A DNA stretch of 5,244 bases from Nitrososphaerales archaeon TH5895 (GTDB lineage Archaea; Thermoproteota; Nitrososphaeria; Nitrososphaerales; Nitrososphaeraceae), in contig JAATVS010000704.1 of the NCBI GenBank assembly GCA_014523695.1, forward strand, positions 1 through 5,244, read 5' to 3'. Shown in pieces: positions 1 through 4,879 of this stretch (positions are counted from its first letter, which is position 1; every line of letters begins with the position of its first letter). A program made the position numbers and the translations under genes. The notes beneath the pieces were generated by a model. The model searched no databases. It saw nothing but the letters and a program-made list of their open reading frames with translations, and had not been told where the DNA came from.

Positions 1-199
1 CAACCTCATGTCCTGGAACTAGTGGATACTTTGAAACTCTCCAATCGTTCTTGAGCATATGCAGATCACTTCGACAAATACCACAATACTCTACATCAAT
101 CTCTATTTCATCTGGCTTCAAAGAACTTGGTTCATATACGAGCGGTTCTAATCTTCCGTTTATTTCATAAGCCGCGTATGCATTGATTGTCATTGTCAT
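1..199 (-). CDS. Zinc-dependent alcohol dehydrogenase, N-terminal part (YahK/CAD-like)
   Basis: Partial gene: 66 codons plus one base are visible and the rest lies beyond the left edge. Enzymes of this medium-chain dehydrogenase family interconvert aldehydes and alcohols in the cytoplasm, usually with NADP(H). What I see is the start of the GroES-like catalytic domain. The stretch YCGICRSDLH (residues 38-47) holds the expected catalytic zinc ligand C42, with S44 and H47 matching the proton-relay positions. PLVPGHEV (residues 59-66) supplies the next ligand pair H64/E65. R43 occupies a site that is usually His in the YahK group but Arg in animal ADH, so it is a tolerated variant. Two starts are possible, at 199 or two codons later at 193. 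The second gives MTINAYAA, which resembles family N-termini, and lies about 28 bases from a TATA box. The cofactor-binding domain is not visible, so substrate and cofactor are inferred from the family. Confidence 0.9.
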   Translation of the reverse strand, partial: MTMTINAYAAYEINGRLEPLVYEPSSLKPDEIEIDVEYCGICRSDLHMLKNDWRVSKYPLVPGHEV

Positions 200-217
200 A
201 ATAAGAATTGTTTATGG

Positions 218-224
218 TATATAT
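218..224 (-). promoter_or_regulatory. TATA box of the alcohol dehydrogenase gene
   Basis: The 7-base TATATAT lies 22 bases (centre) upstream of the ATG at 199 and 28 upstream of the ATG at 193. Archaeal TATA boxes sit about 26 bases before the transcription start, so the message is probably leaderless or nearly so. This slightly favours the start at 193. Position and composition are seen; function is inferred. Confidence 0.5.
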
Positions 225-277
225 GTGCAGTTTTCTAATAAAACCTCATTCCTCCATGTTTATCTCATCTTTTACTC

Positions 278-526
278 TCAAACGGTCCAGACTCTTTAGT
301 GTACAATCCAAGCAATGGTAATGTCTATGTTACATCTGTGGATGATGCTGGTGATCCCCAGGCGGGCTACGTATCTGTACTAGACAATGTCACAAATAAA
401 GTGATTCATACTGTTAGTGTTGGTGATTCTCCAAGCTTCACACAGTACAACCCAAGCAATGGCAATATTTATGTGGGTAACGAAGGTTCAAACAGTGTGT
501 CAGTAATAAACTTCCCCGCCGCCTGA
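278..526 (+). pseudogene. C-terminal remnant of a YVTN beta-propeller repeat protein
   Basis: Two propeller blades are left from what is normally a long protein, often secreted or surface-attached in Nitrososphaeraceae. The blade signature YNPSNGNVYV recurs as YNPSNGNIYV, 144 bases (48 codons) later, each followed by a VSVLDN or VSVIN strand. Repeat-like sequence in the same frame (SNGPDSLVYNP) already begins near 278, ahead of the only start-like codon, a GTG at 299. The GTG therefore falls inside a blade and is not a natural N-terminus. The frame is closed by a TAA at 239-241, and there is no signal peptide or membrane anchor. I read this as the surviving 3' end of a propeller gene cut off at about 242-278, close to the neighbouring dehydrogenase promoter. 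A 75-residue product from the GTG cannot be excluded, but two blades would not close a propeller. Confidence 0.7.
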
Positions 527-603
527 CAAAAGCATAGTCGGTCTGGTTGCATATCAGAATCATCATGTTAAATAAAAATATGAAAGCAAATCAAGATTAT
601 AAC

Positions 604-614
604 TTTTTATTTTT
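604..614 (+). terminator. T-rich terminator candidate after the propeller remnant
   Basis: Two runs of five T split by one A lie about 80 bases past the stop codon on the plus strand. Archaeal RNA polymerase commonly ends transcription at such T tracts without a hairpin. The rest of 527-770 is AT-rich and holds only trivial ORFs. Confidence 0.3.
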
Positions 615-770
615 CAACAATAGCTTAAAATGTCCATAACTAGACTTTAATGGTCATAAACCCTTCATTATGTAACTATGTAAAATGAATGAGCTAGTTA
701 ATGTGGATACTAATATGGTTTCTCATTCCAAAAGCAGGATCTGATCATATGGCGTATCATCTTGTATTTT

Positions 771-1472
771 TTATTTACTATTGTCCACAAAATTAATTGA
801 CTTGTGCATGCCGTCACAAAATGGTTTGTTGTTGGAAGCACCACATCTACAAAGAGTATAATGTTCTTTTGAATATCCCTCCTCCCATTGTATATTATCT
901 CCAATTAATTCTACGCCTCCTGCTATAAGAAATGGACCATTCCTTGAAGCAGTAACCATAGGATCTCTTTCGTTTTGTTCCTTATGTTCTACCCCATCGA
1001 TGGAATAGCTAAGTGCACCAGACGGACACTTTCGAATAGTCTTTATTATATCTTCTATATTGGTACCATCAGGATCTATCCACGGTCTTGCATCAAACTT
1101 GAAGACTGAAGATAAATTATTTATGCATTCGGCAGCATGGGAACAGATCTTTCTATAATCATGAATTGTTATATTTTTACCAGCGTAGCTTTTCTTCTTA
1201 CCTTTAGATATTTTACCTTCATCTGAAGTCAACTTATTACTACTTGAGAAGCCGATTATGTTATGGGTACCATCGCAAAAGGGCTTATTCTTTGAAGCTC
1301 CGCATCTACATAATGCTACCCCACTTATATTCGAAAGAGGTTTCCCATCATCATCCTGAAGGTGTTCAACAACTTTAGGCTTCATATCATTTATTAGATA
1401 ATAAGGACCATTAGAGAGGGGTAAAATTTTTGGTTTGTCTTGTGGTTGTTGTTGTTGCCGTTTTACGTCCAT
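771..1472 (-). CDS. CDGSH / Fer4_19 / CDGSH iron-sulfur protein
   Basis: A 233-residue cytoplasmic protein built to carry three Fe-S clusters. Residues 54-70 form the first CDGSH domain, with the C-x-C-x8-C-x3-H ligand set C55, C57, C66 and H70. Residues about 96-160 resemble the Fer4_19 (divergent 4Fe-4S mono-cluster) domain, with C110, C116 and C149-P150 visible. Residues 207-223 form the second CDGSH domain with C208, C210, C219 and H223. Each CDGSH motif is preceded by a short strand region starting NGP (21-23 and 178-180), so the flanks look like an internal duplication. CDGSH clusters are 2Fe-2S with one His ligand and usually serve in electron transfer or redox sensing; the partner and reaction are unknown here. 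The N-terminus has a run of four Gln. All ligands are present, so the gene looks functional. It starts 25 bases after the upstream HTH gene on the same strand but has a TATA-like box of its own. An overlapping frame at 710-904 is a shadow of this gene. Confidence 0.93.
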   Translation of the reverse strand: MDVKRQQQQPQDKPKILPLSNGPYYLINDMKPKVVEHLQDDDGKPLSNISGVALCRCGASKNKPFCDGTHNIIGFSSSNKLTSDEGKISKGKKKSYAGKNITIHDYRKICSHAAECINNLSSVFKFDARPWIDPDGTNIEDIIKTIRKCPSGALSYSIDGVEHKEQNERDPMVTASRNGPFLIAGGVELIGDNIQWEEGYSKEHYTLCRCGASNNKPFCDGMHKSINFVDNSK

Positions 1473-1492
1473 TTACTATCTTCTTCAATCCT

Positions 1493-1501
1493 CTTATTTA
1501 A
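1493..1501 (-). promoter_or_regulatory. TATA-like box of the CDGSH gene
   Basis: TTAAATAAG on the minus strand is centred 25 bases upstream of the ATG at 1472, the spacing expected for a leaderless archaeal message. It overlaps the stop codon of the HTH gene. No Shine-Dalgarno sequence lies close to the start: a GAGGA lies about 14-18 bases away, too far to act normally. The CDGSH gene may therefore be transcribed independently of its neighbour. Confidence 0.4.
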
Positions 1502-1758
1502 CGTCTATGAATGTGAAATCCATTTTTTATTCCCTCAATCGAAGTTTGATACATAAATGGAAGTGTTCCCTTGGCTAAGGAACTTAAATAATTTTGTGAC
1601 TCGCCGGTCAAATAATGAATATCTCTGCTAACGGTAGATGCATCTACACCTAATTCCTTGGCTATCTCGTAGCCCTTCATTCCCTTAGTAAGAAGAACCA
1701 AGACATTCTCTCTTCTTTCTTTTATTTGTATTCTGTTGCGTGGTACAGATCTAGGCAT
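1498..1758 (-). CDS. Short helix-turn-helix DNA-binding protein
   Basis: An 86-residue putative transcriptional regulator. After a basic N-terminus (MPRSVPRNR) there is an HTH at residues about 28-50: KGYEIAKELGVDASTVSRDI, with ASTVSRDI as the recognition helix. Then comes LPFMYQTSIEGIKN (66-79), a segment I associate with a thaumarchaeal HTH family whose members continue for many more residues. Here the sequence ends abruptly with GFHIHRR, so the C-terminal half appears to be missing. A longer reading to an ATG at 1869 adds 37 residues rich in Asn, Ser and Cys that do not look coding. The ATG at 1758 is preferred because the family-like sequence begins there and a TATA-like box lies 24 bases upstream. 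It reads away from the integrase remnant and towards the CDGSH gene. A regulator of neighbouring genes is possible but not shown. Confidence 0.75.
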   Translation of the reverse strand: MPRSVPRNRIQIKERRENVLVLLTKGMKGYEIAKELGVDASTVSRDIHYLTGESQNYLSSLAKGTLPFMYQTSIEGIKNGFHIHRR

Positions 1759-1777
1759 CCAATTATTGCAGTTATTG

Positions 1778-1786
1778 TATTTATTT
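1778..1786 (-). promoter_or_regulatory. TATA-like box of the first HTH gene
   Basis: AAATAAATA on the minus strand is centred about 24 bases before the ATG at 1758. This supports that start over the one at 1869. A second AT-rich run (1800-1811) lies too far upstream for a leaderless message. Confidence 0.4.
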
Positions 1787-1913
1787 GCATTAGTACTGAT
1801 AAATATATTGCAAATGGATTGAGCTGATGTACTATATTTGCTTGCATGAGAAAGGCACTGATAAGTCAAACATGATTATGACATACAAACGGCAAACCGA
1901 GGGGAGAGAGTAA

Positions 1914-2268
1914 GATTCAACGAACCTGTACATTAGAAGGCATAGTAATCTAACTCAGAAATCAAGATATCTAAAGGAGCACGTATTACGGCAACATGCC
2001 AGTTAATCGCCGCGTTCGCAGATGCACCTAAAGTATGTACACTATTTGGCAACGGATCTTCTGAATCTATTCTTCAAGAGTTAGCATATTGCCAAAAGAC
2101 AATCAGGAAACAGAAATATTAAGGCCTAGACATTGCCCTAATTGTAACGAACCCAATAGACCAGATCAAAAATTCTGTGTCAAATGCAAGATGGTATTAA
2201 CTTATGATGCCTATAGCGAAACGATTGAAGAAAAACAAATTAAGGATAAATGGGAAGATCAAGATTGA
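1914..2268 (+). pseudogene. Decayed tyrosine recombinase (integrase) with C-terminal zinc ribbon
   Basis: Only the C-terminal third of an integrase remains, and it is broken. Frame one (1914 to about 2088) reads LYIRRHSNLTQKSRYLKEH, which carries the box II Arg in IRRHS, then LRQHAS, a TAA stop at 2004-2006, then SPRSQMHLKYVHYFGNGSSE. The stop replaces the Trp expected in the family motif AGWSPRS. The nucleophilic Tyr should be that of KYVHYFG. At about 2085-2092 the frame slips: the continuation is read one base over as LPKDNQETEILRPR. It is followed by a zinc ribbon HCPNCN...FCVKCK (C-x2-C-x10-C-x2-C, Cys codons 2134-2190) and a charged tail ending at TGA 2266-2268. The first catalytic Arg and the whole core-binding domain are absent, so it cannot recombine DNA. 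The 5' boundary lies near a TAA at 1911-1913. This marks an old integrative element, as does the small gene overlapping its stop. Confidence 0.85.
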
Positions 2269-2480
2269 TGCCTGAAAAGGAAGTCTATCCGATAAGAAAT
2301 TGTGCAGGCTGTGGCGATCCTATATTTTTGGATAAAGGCAACTACATACAATTTGTCAGTACAAGTCAAATAAAATGGTATACACACAAAGATTGTTTTA
2401 CTAAAAGTTTGAATAAAGGGCTAAGTGATTGGCTAGAGATAGAGATAAACTCCTACTTTAGAAGAATGGAAGTACAATAA
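2268..2480 (+). CDS. Small putative zinc-binding protein coupled to the integrase remnant
   Basis: A 70-residue protein of unknown function; I do not recognise the family. It has a likely zinc site NCAGCG (C12, C15) followed after 24 residues by HKDC (H40, C43), giving C-x2-C-x24-H-x2-C as in treble-clef or LIM-type fingers. The C-terminal part (KGLSDWLEIEINSYFRRMEVQ region, 50-70) is probably helical and mixed-charged. The start is set by overlap: the TGA of the integrase remnant at 2266-2268 shares its A with this ATG (TGATG). Translation was therefore probably coupled to the integrase when that was intact. An in-frame ATG at 2250 would add six residues inside the integrase tail and is less likely. 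A T tract follows the stop codon. The frame is intact although its partner is dead. A role with the element, such as an accessory recombination or DNA-binding factor, is only inferred from position. Confidence 0.7.
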   Translation: MPEKEVYPIRNCAGCGDPIFLDKGNYIQFVSTSQIKWYTHKDCFTKSLNKGLSDWLEIEINSYFRRMEVQ

Positions 2481-2481
2481 G

Positions 2482-2497
2482 TCTTTTTCCTTCTTTT
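2482..2497 (+). terminator. T-rich terminator candidate after the small zinc protein
   Basis: Within 16 bases starting two bases after the TAA, 13 are T (runs of five and four T with interruptions). This is the usual form of an archaeal terminator on the plus strand. No stable hairpin precedes it. Confidence 0.4.
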
Positions 2498-2876
2498 AAA
2501 TAGATTTCTCCACTTTGCTTTTTTGGAACTTTCGATTGGTTCGTTGCTTGAAAGATAGAAGATACTCTGCATTGGGGTACCTAATATCGCTTCAATTCAT
2601 TTCAATGACTATGCATAGCCACTTCCATGTTAGCCCTAATGTTTAGAATAGAAGGGCTCGATACATCAGCATTATTCTCTCTTTCGGTAACTACCTCTGA
2701 CGCTGACGCTTCTTGCTTGTCATAATTAGGAGCGCTCGGAAAAGTACTATCTAAAACACATAATATATATGCATAACGCGGCAGTTGGCAACTTCGGCCC
2801 GTTCTCACTTGCTGTTCAGTCTGATATGCTTTAATTTTAGAAGAGTGACCTCTCGGGGTCGAGCATCTAAATCGAA

Positions 2877-2890
2877 ATACACTAGTGTAT
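2877..2890. repeat. Perfect 14-base palindrome
   Basis: ATACACTAGTGTAT reads the same on both strands. It could be a dimeric-protein binding site or a boundary mark. It lies 87 bases beyond the dehydrogenase stop codon, on the downstream side, so a promoter operator for that gene is unlikely. Confidence 0.6.
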
Positions 2891-2907
2891 GTAATCCGAG
2901 CGCAAAC

Positions 2908-2922
2908 GTCGATGACCTCGAC
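2908..2922. repeat. Short inverted repeat (5-base arms, 5-base loop)
   Basis: GTCGA and TCGAC flank TGACC. On its own this is weak, but it sits between two perfect palindromes in the same 120 bases. Confidence 0.35.
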
Positions 2923-2941
2923 TAACTAATTACAGTATATC

Positions 2942-2965
2942 TGCCGGCCGGCAAAGACGTTTTGC
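2942..2965. repeat. 12-base GC palindrome overlapping a second inverted repeat
   Basis: TGCCGGCCGGCA (2942-2953) is a perfect palindrome. The arms GCAAA (2951-2955) and TTTGC (2961-2965) form a second dyad sharing its last bases. They begin 11 bases past the dehydrogenase stop. They could form an RNA hairpin at the 3' end of that message, a bacterial-type terminator carried in with the gene, though no T tract follows on the minus strand. Confidence 0.5.
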
Positions 2966-2976
2966 TTCTACTTCAT

Positions 2977-3711
2977 TTAGACCTGCGCTGTGCCGCCATC
3001 GACGAACAGCTCGATACCTGTAATGAAACTAGATTCATCTGATGCCAGAAAGAGCGCAGCGGCTGCAATTTCGCGCGGCTTGCCCATTCTACCCATTGGG
3101 ATTATGGAAACGAAGCCGTCCTTCATTTCTTGAGGAGCACCATCAAATATGGGTGTATCTATGGTACCTGGACTAATGACATTGACCCTGACCTTTCCTT
3201 TGAGCTCGGCGGTCCATGTTCGGGCGAAAGCACGTACTGCTGCTTTGCTGGCGCTATAGACTGTGGTGCCAGGAAATCCTTTCACTCCCGCAATAGAACT
3301 ATTCAGAATGATTGACCCGCCGTCATTCATGAGCGGTAGAGCCTTTTGCACGGTAAACAAGGTCCCACGAACGTTGACATTGAACGTATCGTCGAAGCCT
3401 TTCTCGGTAATGGAGCCGAGAGGGTTATTGAGCTCGCCAACACCGGCGCTTGCAAAGAGGACGTCGATATGGCCCTTCTCCTTTTTGACCATGTCGAACA
3501 GCCGATCGAGGTCTGTAAGACTGCCAGCATCGCCCTGAACGCCGGTGACATTCTTGCCGATTTCTTTGACTGCTTTGTCGAGTCTTTCTTGGCTGCGGCC
3601 CGTGACAAAGACGTATGCGCCTTCCTCGACGAATAATTTAGCCGTAGCAAGCGCCATACCGCTGGTCGCTCCGGTAATGACGGCTACTCTGTTCTCTAAT
3701 TTTTTCGACAT
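2977..3711 (-). CDS. SDR-family NAD(P)-dependent oxidoreductase
   Basis: A 244-residue classical short-chain dehydrogenase, a cytoplasmic Rossmann-fold oxidoreductase acting on an alcohol, ketone or sugar not identifiable from sequence. Residues 13-20 read TGATSGMA in place of the usual TGxxxGxG; the third Gly is Ala. R39 in VTGR after the second strand suggests preference for NADP(H). The core contains ASAG (87-90), N113, S139, Y152 and K156, the full catalytic tetrad, then SPGTIDTP and the C-terminal FVDGGTAQV. Length is normal. MSKKLENRVAVITG matches family N-termini, so I chose the ATG at 3711; an ATG at 3729 adds six residues. Base composition differs sharply from most of the window: sampled lines are 53% (3541-3600) and 57% (3421-3480) GC, against 20% at 4441-4500. 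Together with its bacterial-type sequence this suggests acquisition by horizontal transfer. Frames at 3130-3904 on the plus strand and 3327-3650 on the minus strand are shadows. Confidence 0.93.
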   Translation of the reverse strand: MSKKLENRVAVITGATSGMALATAKLFVEEGAYVFVTGRSQERLDKAVKEIGKNVTGVQGDAGSLTDLDRLFDMVKKEKGHIDVLFASAGVGELNNPLGSITEKGFDDTFNVNVRGTLFTVQKALPLMNDGGSIILNSSIAGVKGFPGTTVYSASKAAVRAFARTWTAELKGKVRVNVISPGTIDTPIFDGAPQEMKDGFVSIIPMGRMGKPREIAAAALFLASDESSFITGIELFVDGGTAQV

Positions 3712-3778
3712 GGACAAAGATAAGTACATTATGATTGAAAATAAAGCTATTGATGATAGGGTCCAACGACCACTGGCA

Positions 3779-3786
3779 TATATAAT
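3779..3786 (-). promoter_or_regulatory. TATA box candidate for the dehydrogenase
   Basis: ATTATATA on the minus strand is the best TATA-like element upstream of the gene. It predicts a transcription start near 3756 and a leader of about 27 bases to the ATG at 3729 or 45 to the one at 3711. No Shine-Dalgarno sequence precedes either ATG. A weaker element, TTTATTTT near 3740, would suit a leaderless start at 3711. Confidence 0.35.
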
Positions 3787-3952
3787 TACACATCTAACGG
3801 ATGATTATTTAGTCCGATCGAAAGTGACGCGAATAATGCCAGACATGACATTGAACATGATTCCGGTGACGCCAGTGATAACCTTATGTTTCATCTCCAC
3901 CTAATTTTTTCTTGTCTTGATTACATTAAAGTGGAGAGGTATTTTCCTACAG

Positions 3953-3978
3953 TTCATTTGTTCTTGTTAACGAATGAA
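3953..3978 (+). terminator. Ten-pair hairpin followed by a pyrimidine tract
   Basis: TTCATTTGTT and AACGAATGAA pair over ten positions (one G-U wobble) around a six-base loop. GCTCTCTTTTCTTCT follows on the plus strand. The shape resembles a terminator for plus-strand transcription, but no convincing plus-strand gene ends here. It could also be an operator or a structured RNA. Confidence 0.35.
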
Positions 3979-4204
3979 GCTCTCTTTTCTTCTGGCATAA
4001 GCAAGCGGCATATTGGCCTCTTTGTCGACTGAATATAGCAATTTGCATTTGTGTAGTGGCTTCGTTCATTGGTTAGTTATTGTACTTCCTAACATAGGTG
4101 ACGGCCTGTCTGTCCTCTGCACCTTTCTAGGCCGCCAACCTTGTATTATTACATTTTATGAATAAGTTAATATGGTATGATGTTTTTAGAGTATTAGAAG
4201 AGAC

Positions 4205-4381
4205 ATGGGTAAGTGGAAATGCCTGTGGTGTTCCAAAGTGTTGGAAGGAGAATCCTTTATGGATCTAGTTGCGGCCTCCATGAAGGAGGAAGGCGGACAA
4301 CACGTACACGGCTGGGAGAATATTACCATTGCCGAGGTAAAGGCAACTGCTGTACTAAAGAATAAACTAGTGTCAGTTTAG
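4205..4381 (+). CDS. Small CxxC protein, possibly zinc-binding
   Basis: A 58-residue frame, MGKWKCLWCSKVLEGESFMD onwards. It has KCLWC (C6, C9) near the N-terminus and QHVHGW (H33, H35) after a helix-like stretch, giving C-x2-C-x23-H-x-H, a plausible zinc finger. The balanced, hydrophilic composition and higher GC than its surroundings (58% at 4261-4320) argue that it is truly coding. It resembles, in my judgement, small zinc-finger-like proteins of Nitrososphaeraceae, but I cannot name a family. The ATG is preceded by AGAAGAG, a weak Shine-Dalgarno candidate ending two bases before the start. A T-rich run follows the stop. It stands alone on its strand, with 108 bases from that T-rich run to the convergent HTH gene. 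Confidence 0.65.
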   Translation: MGKWKCLWCSKVLEGESFMDLVAASMKEEGGQHVHGWENITIAEVKATAVLKNKLVSV

Positions 4382-4399
4382 TTTTCCTTTATTTATTTT
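4382..4399 (+). terminator. T-rich terminator candidate after the small CxxC gene
   Basis: The 18 bases directly after the TAG include 14 T in runs of four, three, three and four. This fits archaeal T-tract termination and supports the 58-residue gene being a real transcription unit. Confidence 0.4.
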
Positions 4400-4506
4400 G
4401 GTTATTGTGCTTCTGCGTCATGCATATTGATTTCTTGAAAAATTAGCAAGTATAAAATCCTAAATAAATTAGAAAATGAAAAGTTACTTGGTTATTTATG
4501 AGTGCG

Positions 4507-4815
4507 TTAGTTAGTCTCACTGTAGTTAAACAACTTAATGTTTGAGATGTTTATCTCATTACTGGCTTCATCTGTTGAGGCCCATGTTAAATCTATAATT
4601 TGATTTAGTCCTGTAGTTTCGTATTGTGCTAGTTGTTCCTCATTTACATATTTTTGAATGTTAACTTTAGATTCTTCCTTAAGTGGTTGAACTATAGTAT
4701 TAGTCTTGTCTAGTGATATCTTCGTTAATTCACAAATTTGGCGTTGCGTCTTACCTCTACTTAGAAGCTGTCTAATTTTACCTCTAACAGATTCCTGTTC
4801 ATTTTTTGTTCTCAA
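4507..4815 (-). CDS. Second short helix-turn-helix protein
   Basis: A 102-residue putative regulator. Residues about 10-45 read ESVRGKIRQLLSRGKTQRQI, then CELTKISLDKTNTIVQPLKE, an HTH with a somewhat degenerate recognition helix. Next come NIQKYVNEEQ and YETTGLNQIIDLTW (65-78). The last segment parallels YQTSIEGIKN in the HTH protein at 1498-1758, so the two are probably distant members of one family. The end (ASTDEASNEINISNIKLFNY...) does not look like the longer helical C-terminus I expect for that family, so truncation or a frameshift is likely. The start is a TTG at 4813-4815; in-frame sequence closes at a TAA nine bases further upstream (4825-4827) and no ATG is available. A good TATA box 28 bases before the TTG supports it. 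Function beyond DNA binding is unknown. Confidence 0.7.
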   Translation of the reverse strand: MRTKNEQESVRGKIRQLLSRGKTQRQICELTKISLDKTNTIVQPLKEESKVNIQKYVNEEQLAQYETTGLNQIIDLTWASTDEASNEINISNIKLFNYSETN

Positions 4816-4838
4816 ATTTCCAATTTATAGCGTTTCAA

Positions 4839-4848
4839 CTATATAATA
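4839..4848 (-). promoter_or_regulatory. TATA box of the second HTH gene
   Basis: TATTATATAG on the minus strand is centred 28 bases before the TTG at 4815. This fits a leaderless message and supports the unusual start codon. Confidence 0.55.
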
Positions 4849-4860
4849 ACTAATAGACAA

Positions 4861-4870
4861 GTTGGCCAAC
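4861..4870. promoter_or_regulatory. Perfect 10-base palindrome upstream of the TATA box
   Basis: GTTGGCCAAC lies 12 bases upstream of the TATA box of the second HTH gene and 9 bases past the stop codon of the preceding small ORF. The place suits an operator for a dimeric regulator, possibly the HTH protein itself. Only the palindrome is observed; binding is inference. Confidence 0.3.
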
Positions 4871-4879
4871 CTTATGATA

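Larger units (their letters stand above)
2481..2976. other. Long stretch without a secure gene
   Basis: About 500 bases between the small zinc protein and the dehydrogenase. A minus-strand open frame at 2602-2808 (GTG start, 68 codons) has no recognisable domain. Its inner part from about 2766 down looks more protein-like (acidic and Ser/Asn-rich, ending with MEVAMHSH) than its GC-rich first codons, so it may be a worn gene fragment; I do not call it. A TATATA lies at 2765-2771 on both strands. From about 2847 to 2965 there is an unusual cluster of palindromes, listed separately. The right part of the stretch is richer in GC, like the dehydrogenase next to it. Confidence 0.5.
3712..4204. other. 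Long stretch with no confident gene
   Basis: The left part should hold the dehydrogenase promoter. Two tiny minus-strand frames exist: 3805-3894 (29 residues, MKHKVITGVTGIMFNVMSG and a basic end) and 3947-4069 (40 residues). Neither has a recognisable motif. TCTCCAC (3894-3900) and GTGGAGA (3931-3937) are inverted about a 30-base spacer. A stronger hairpin lies at 3953-3978. I see no tRNA or other known RNA. Confidence 0.5.

Noticed and set aside
710..904. Minus-strand 64-codon frame
   Set aside because: Overlaps the end of the clear CDGSH gene in another frame and has no recognisable pattern.
1759..1869. N-terminal extension of the first HTH protein
   Set aside because: The 37 extra residues look non-coding and cover a TATA-like box placed correctly for the ATG at 1758.
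2602..2808. Minus-strand open frame of 68 codons
   Set aside because: GTG start in GC-rich, non-protein-like sequence, no domain, no suitably spaced promoter. The inner acidic part might be a worn gene fragment, but I cannot support a call.
3805..3894. 29-residue minus-strand frame with a hydrophobic centre
   Set aside because: Too short, no recognised motif and no promoter of its own; the hydrophobic pattern alone is not enough.
3130..3904. Plus-strand frames opposite the SDR gene and a second minus-strand frame
   Set aside because: All are shadows of the dehydrogenase, which has complete family motifs. The longest (3545-3904) runs past the gene only by chance.
2506..3937. Shared TCTCCACTTT near 2507 and, inverted, near 3928
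   Set aside because: A ten-base match in a window of this size is expected by chance and nothing links the two places.
3947..4069. 40-residue minus-strand frame
   Set aside because: No motif, and it contains the hairpin sequence at 3953-3978, which better explains local structure.
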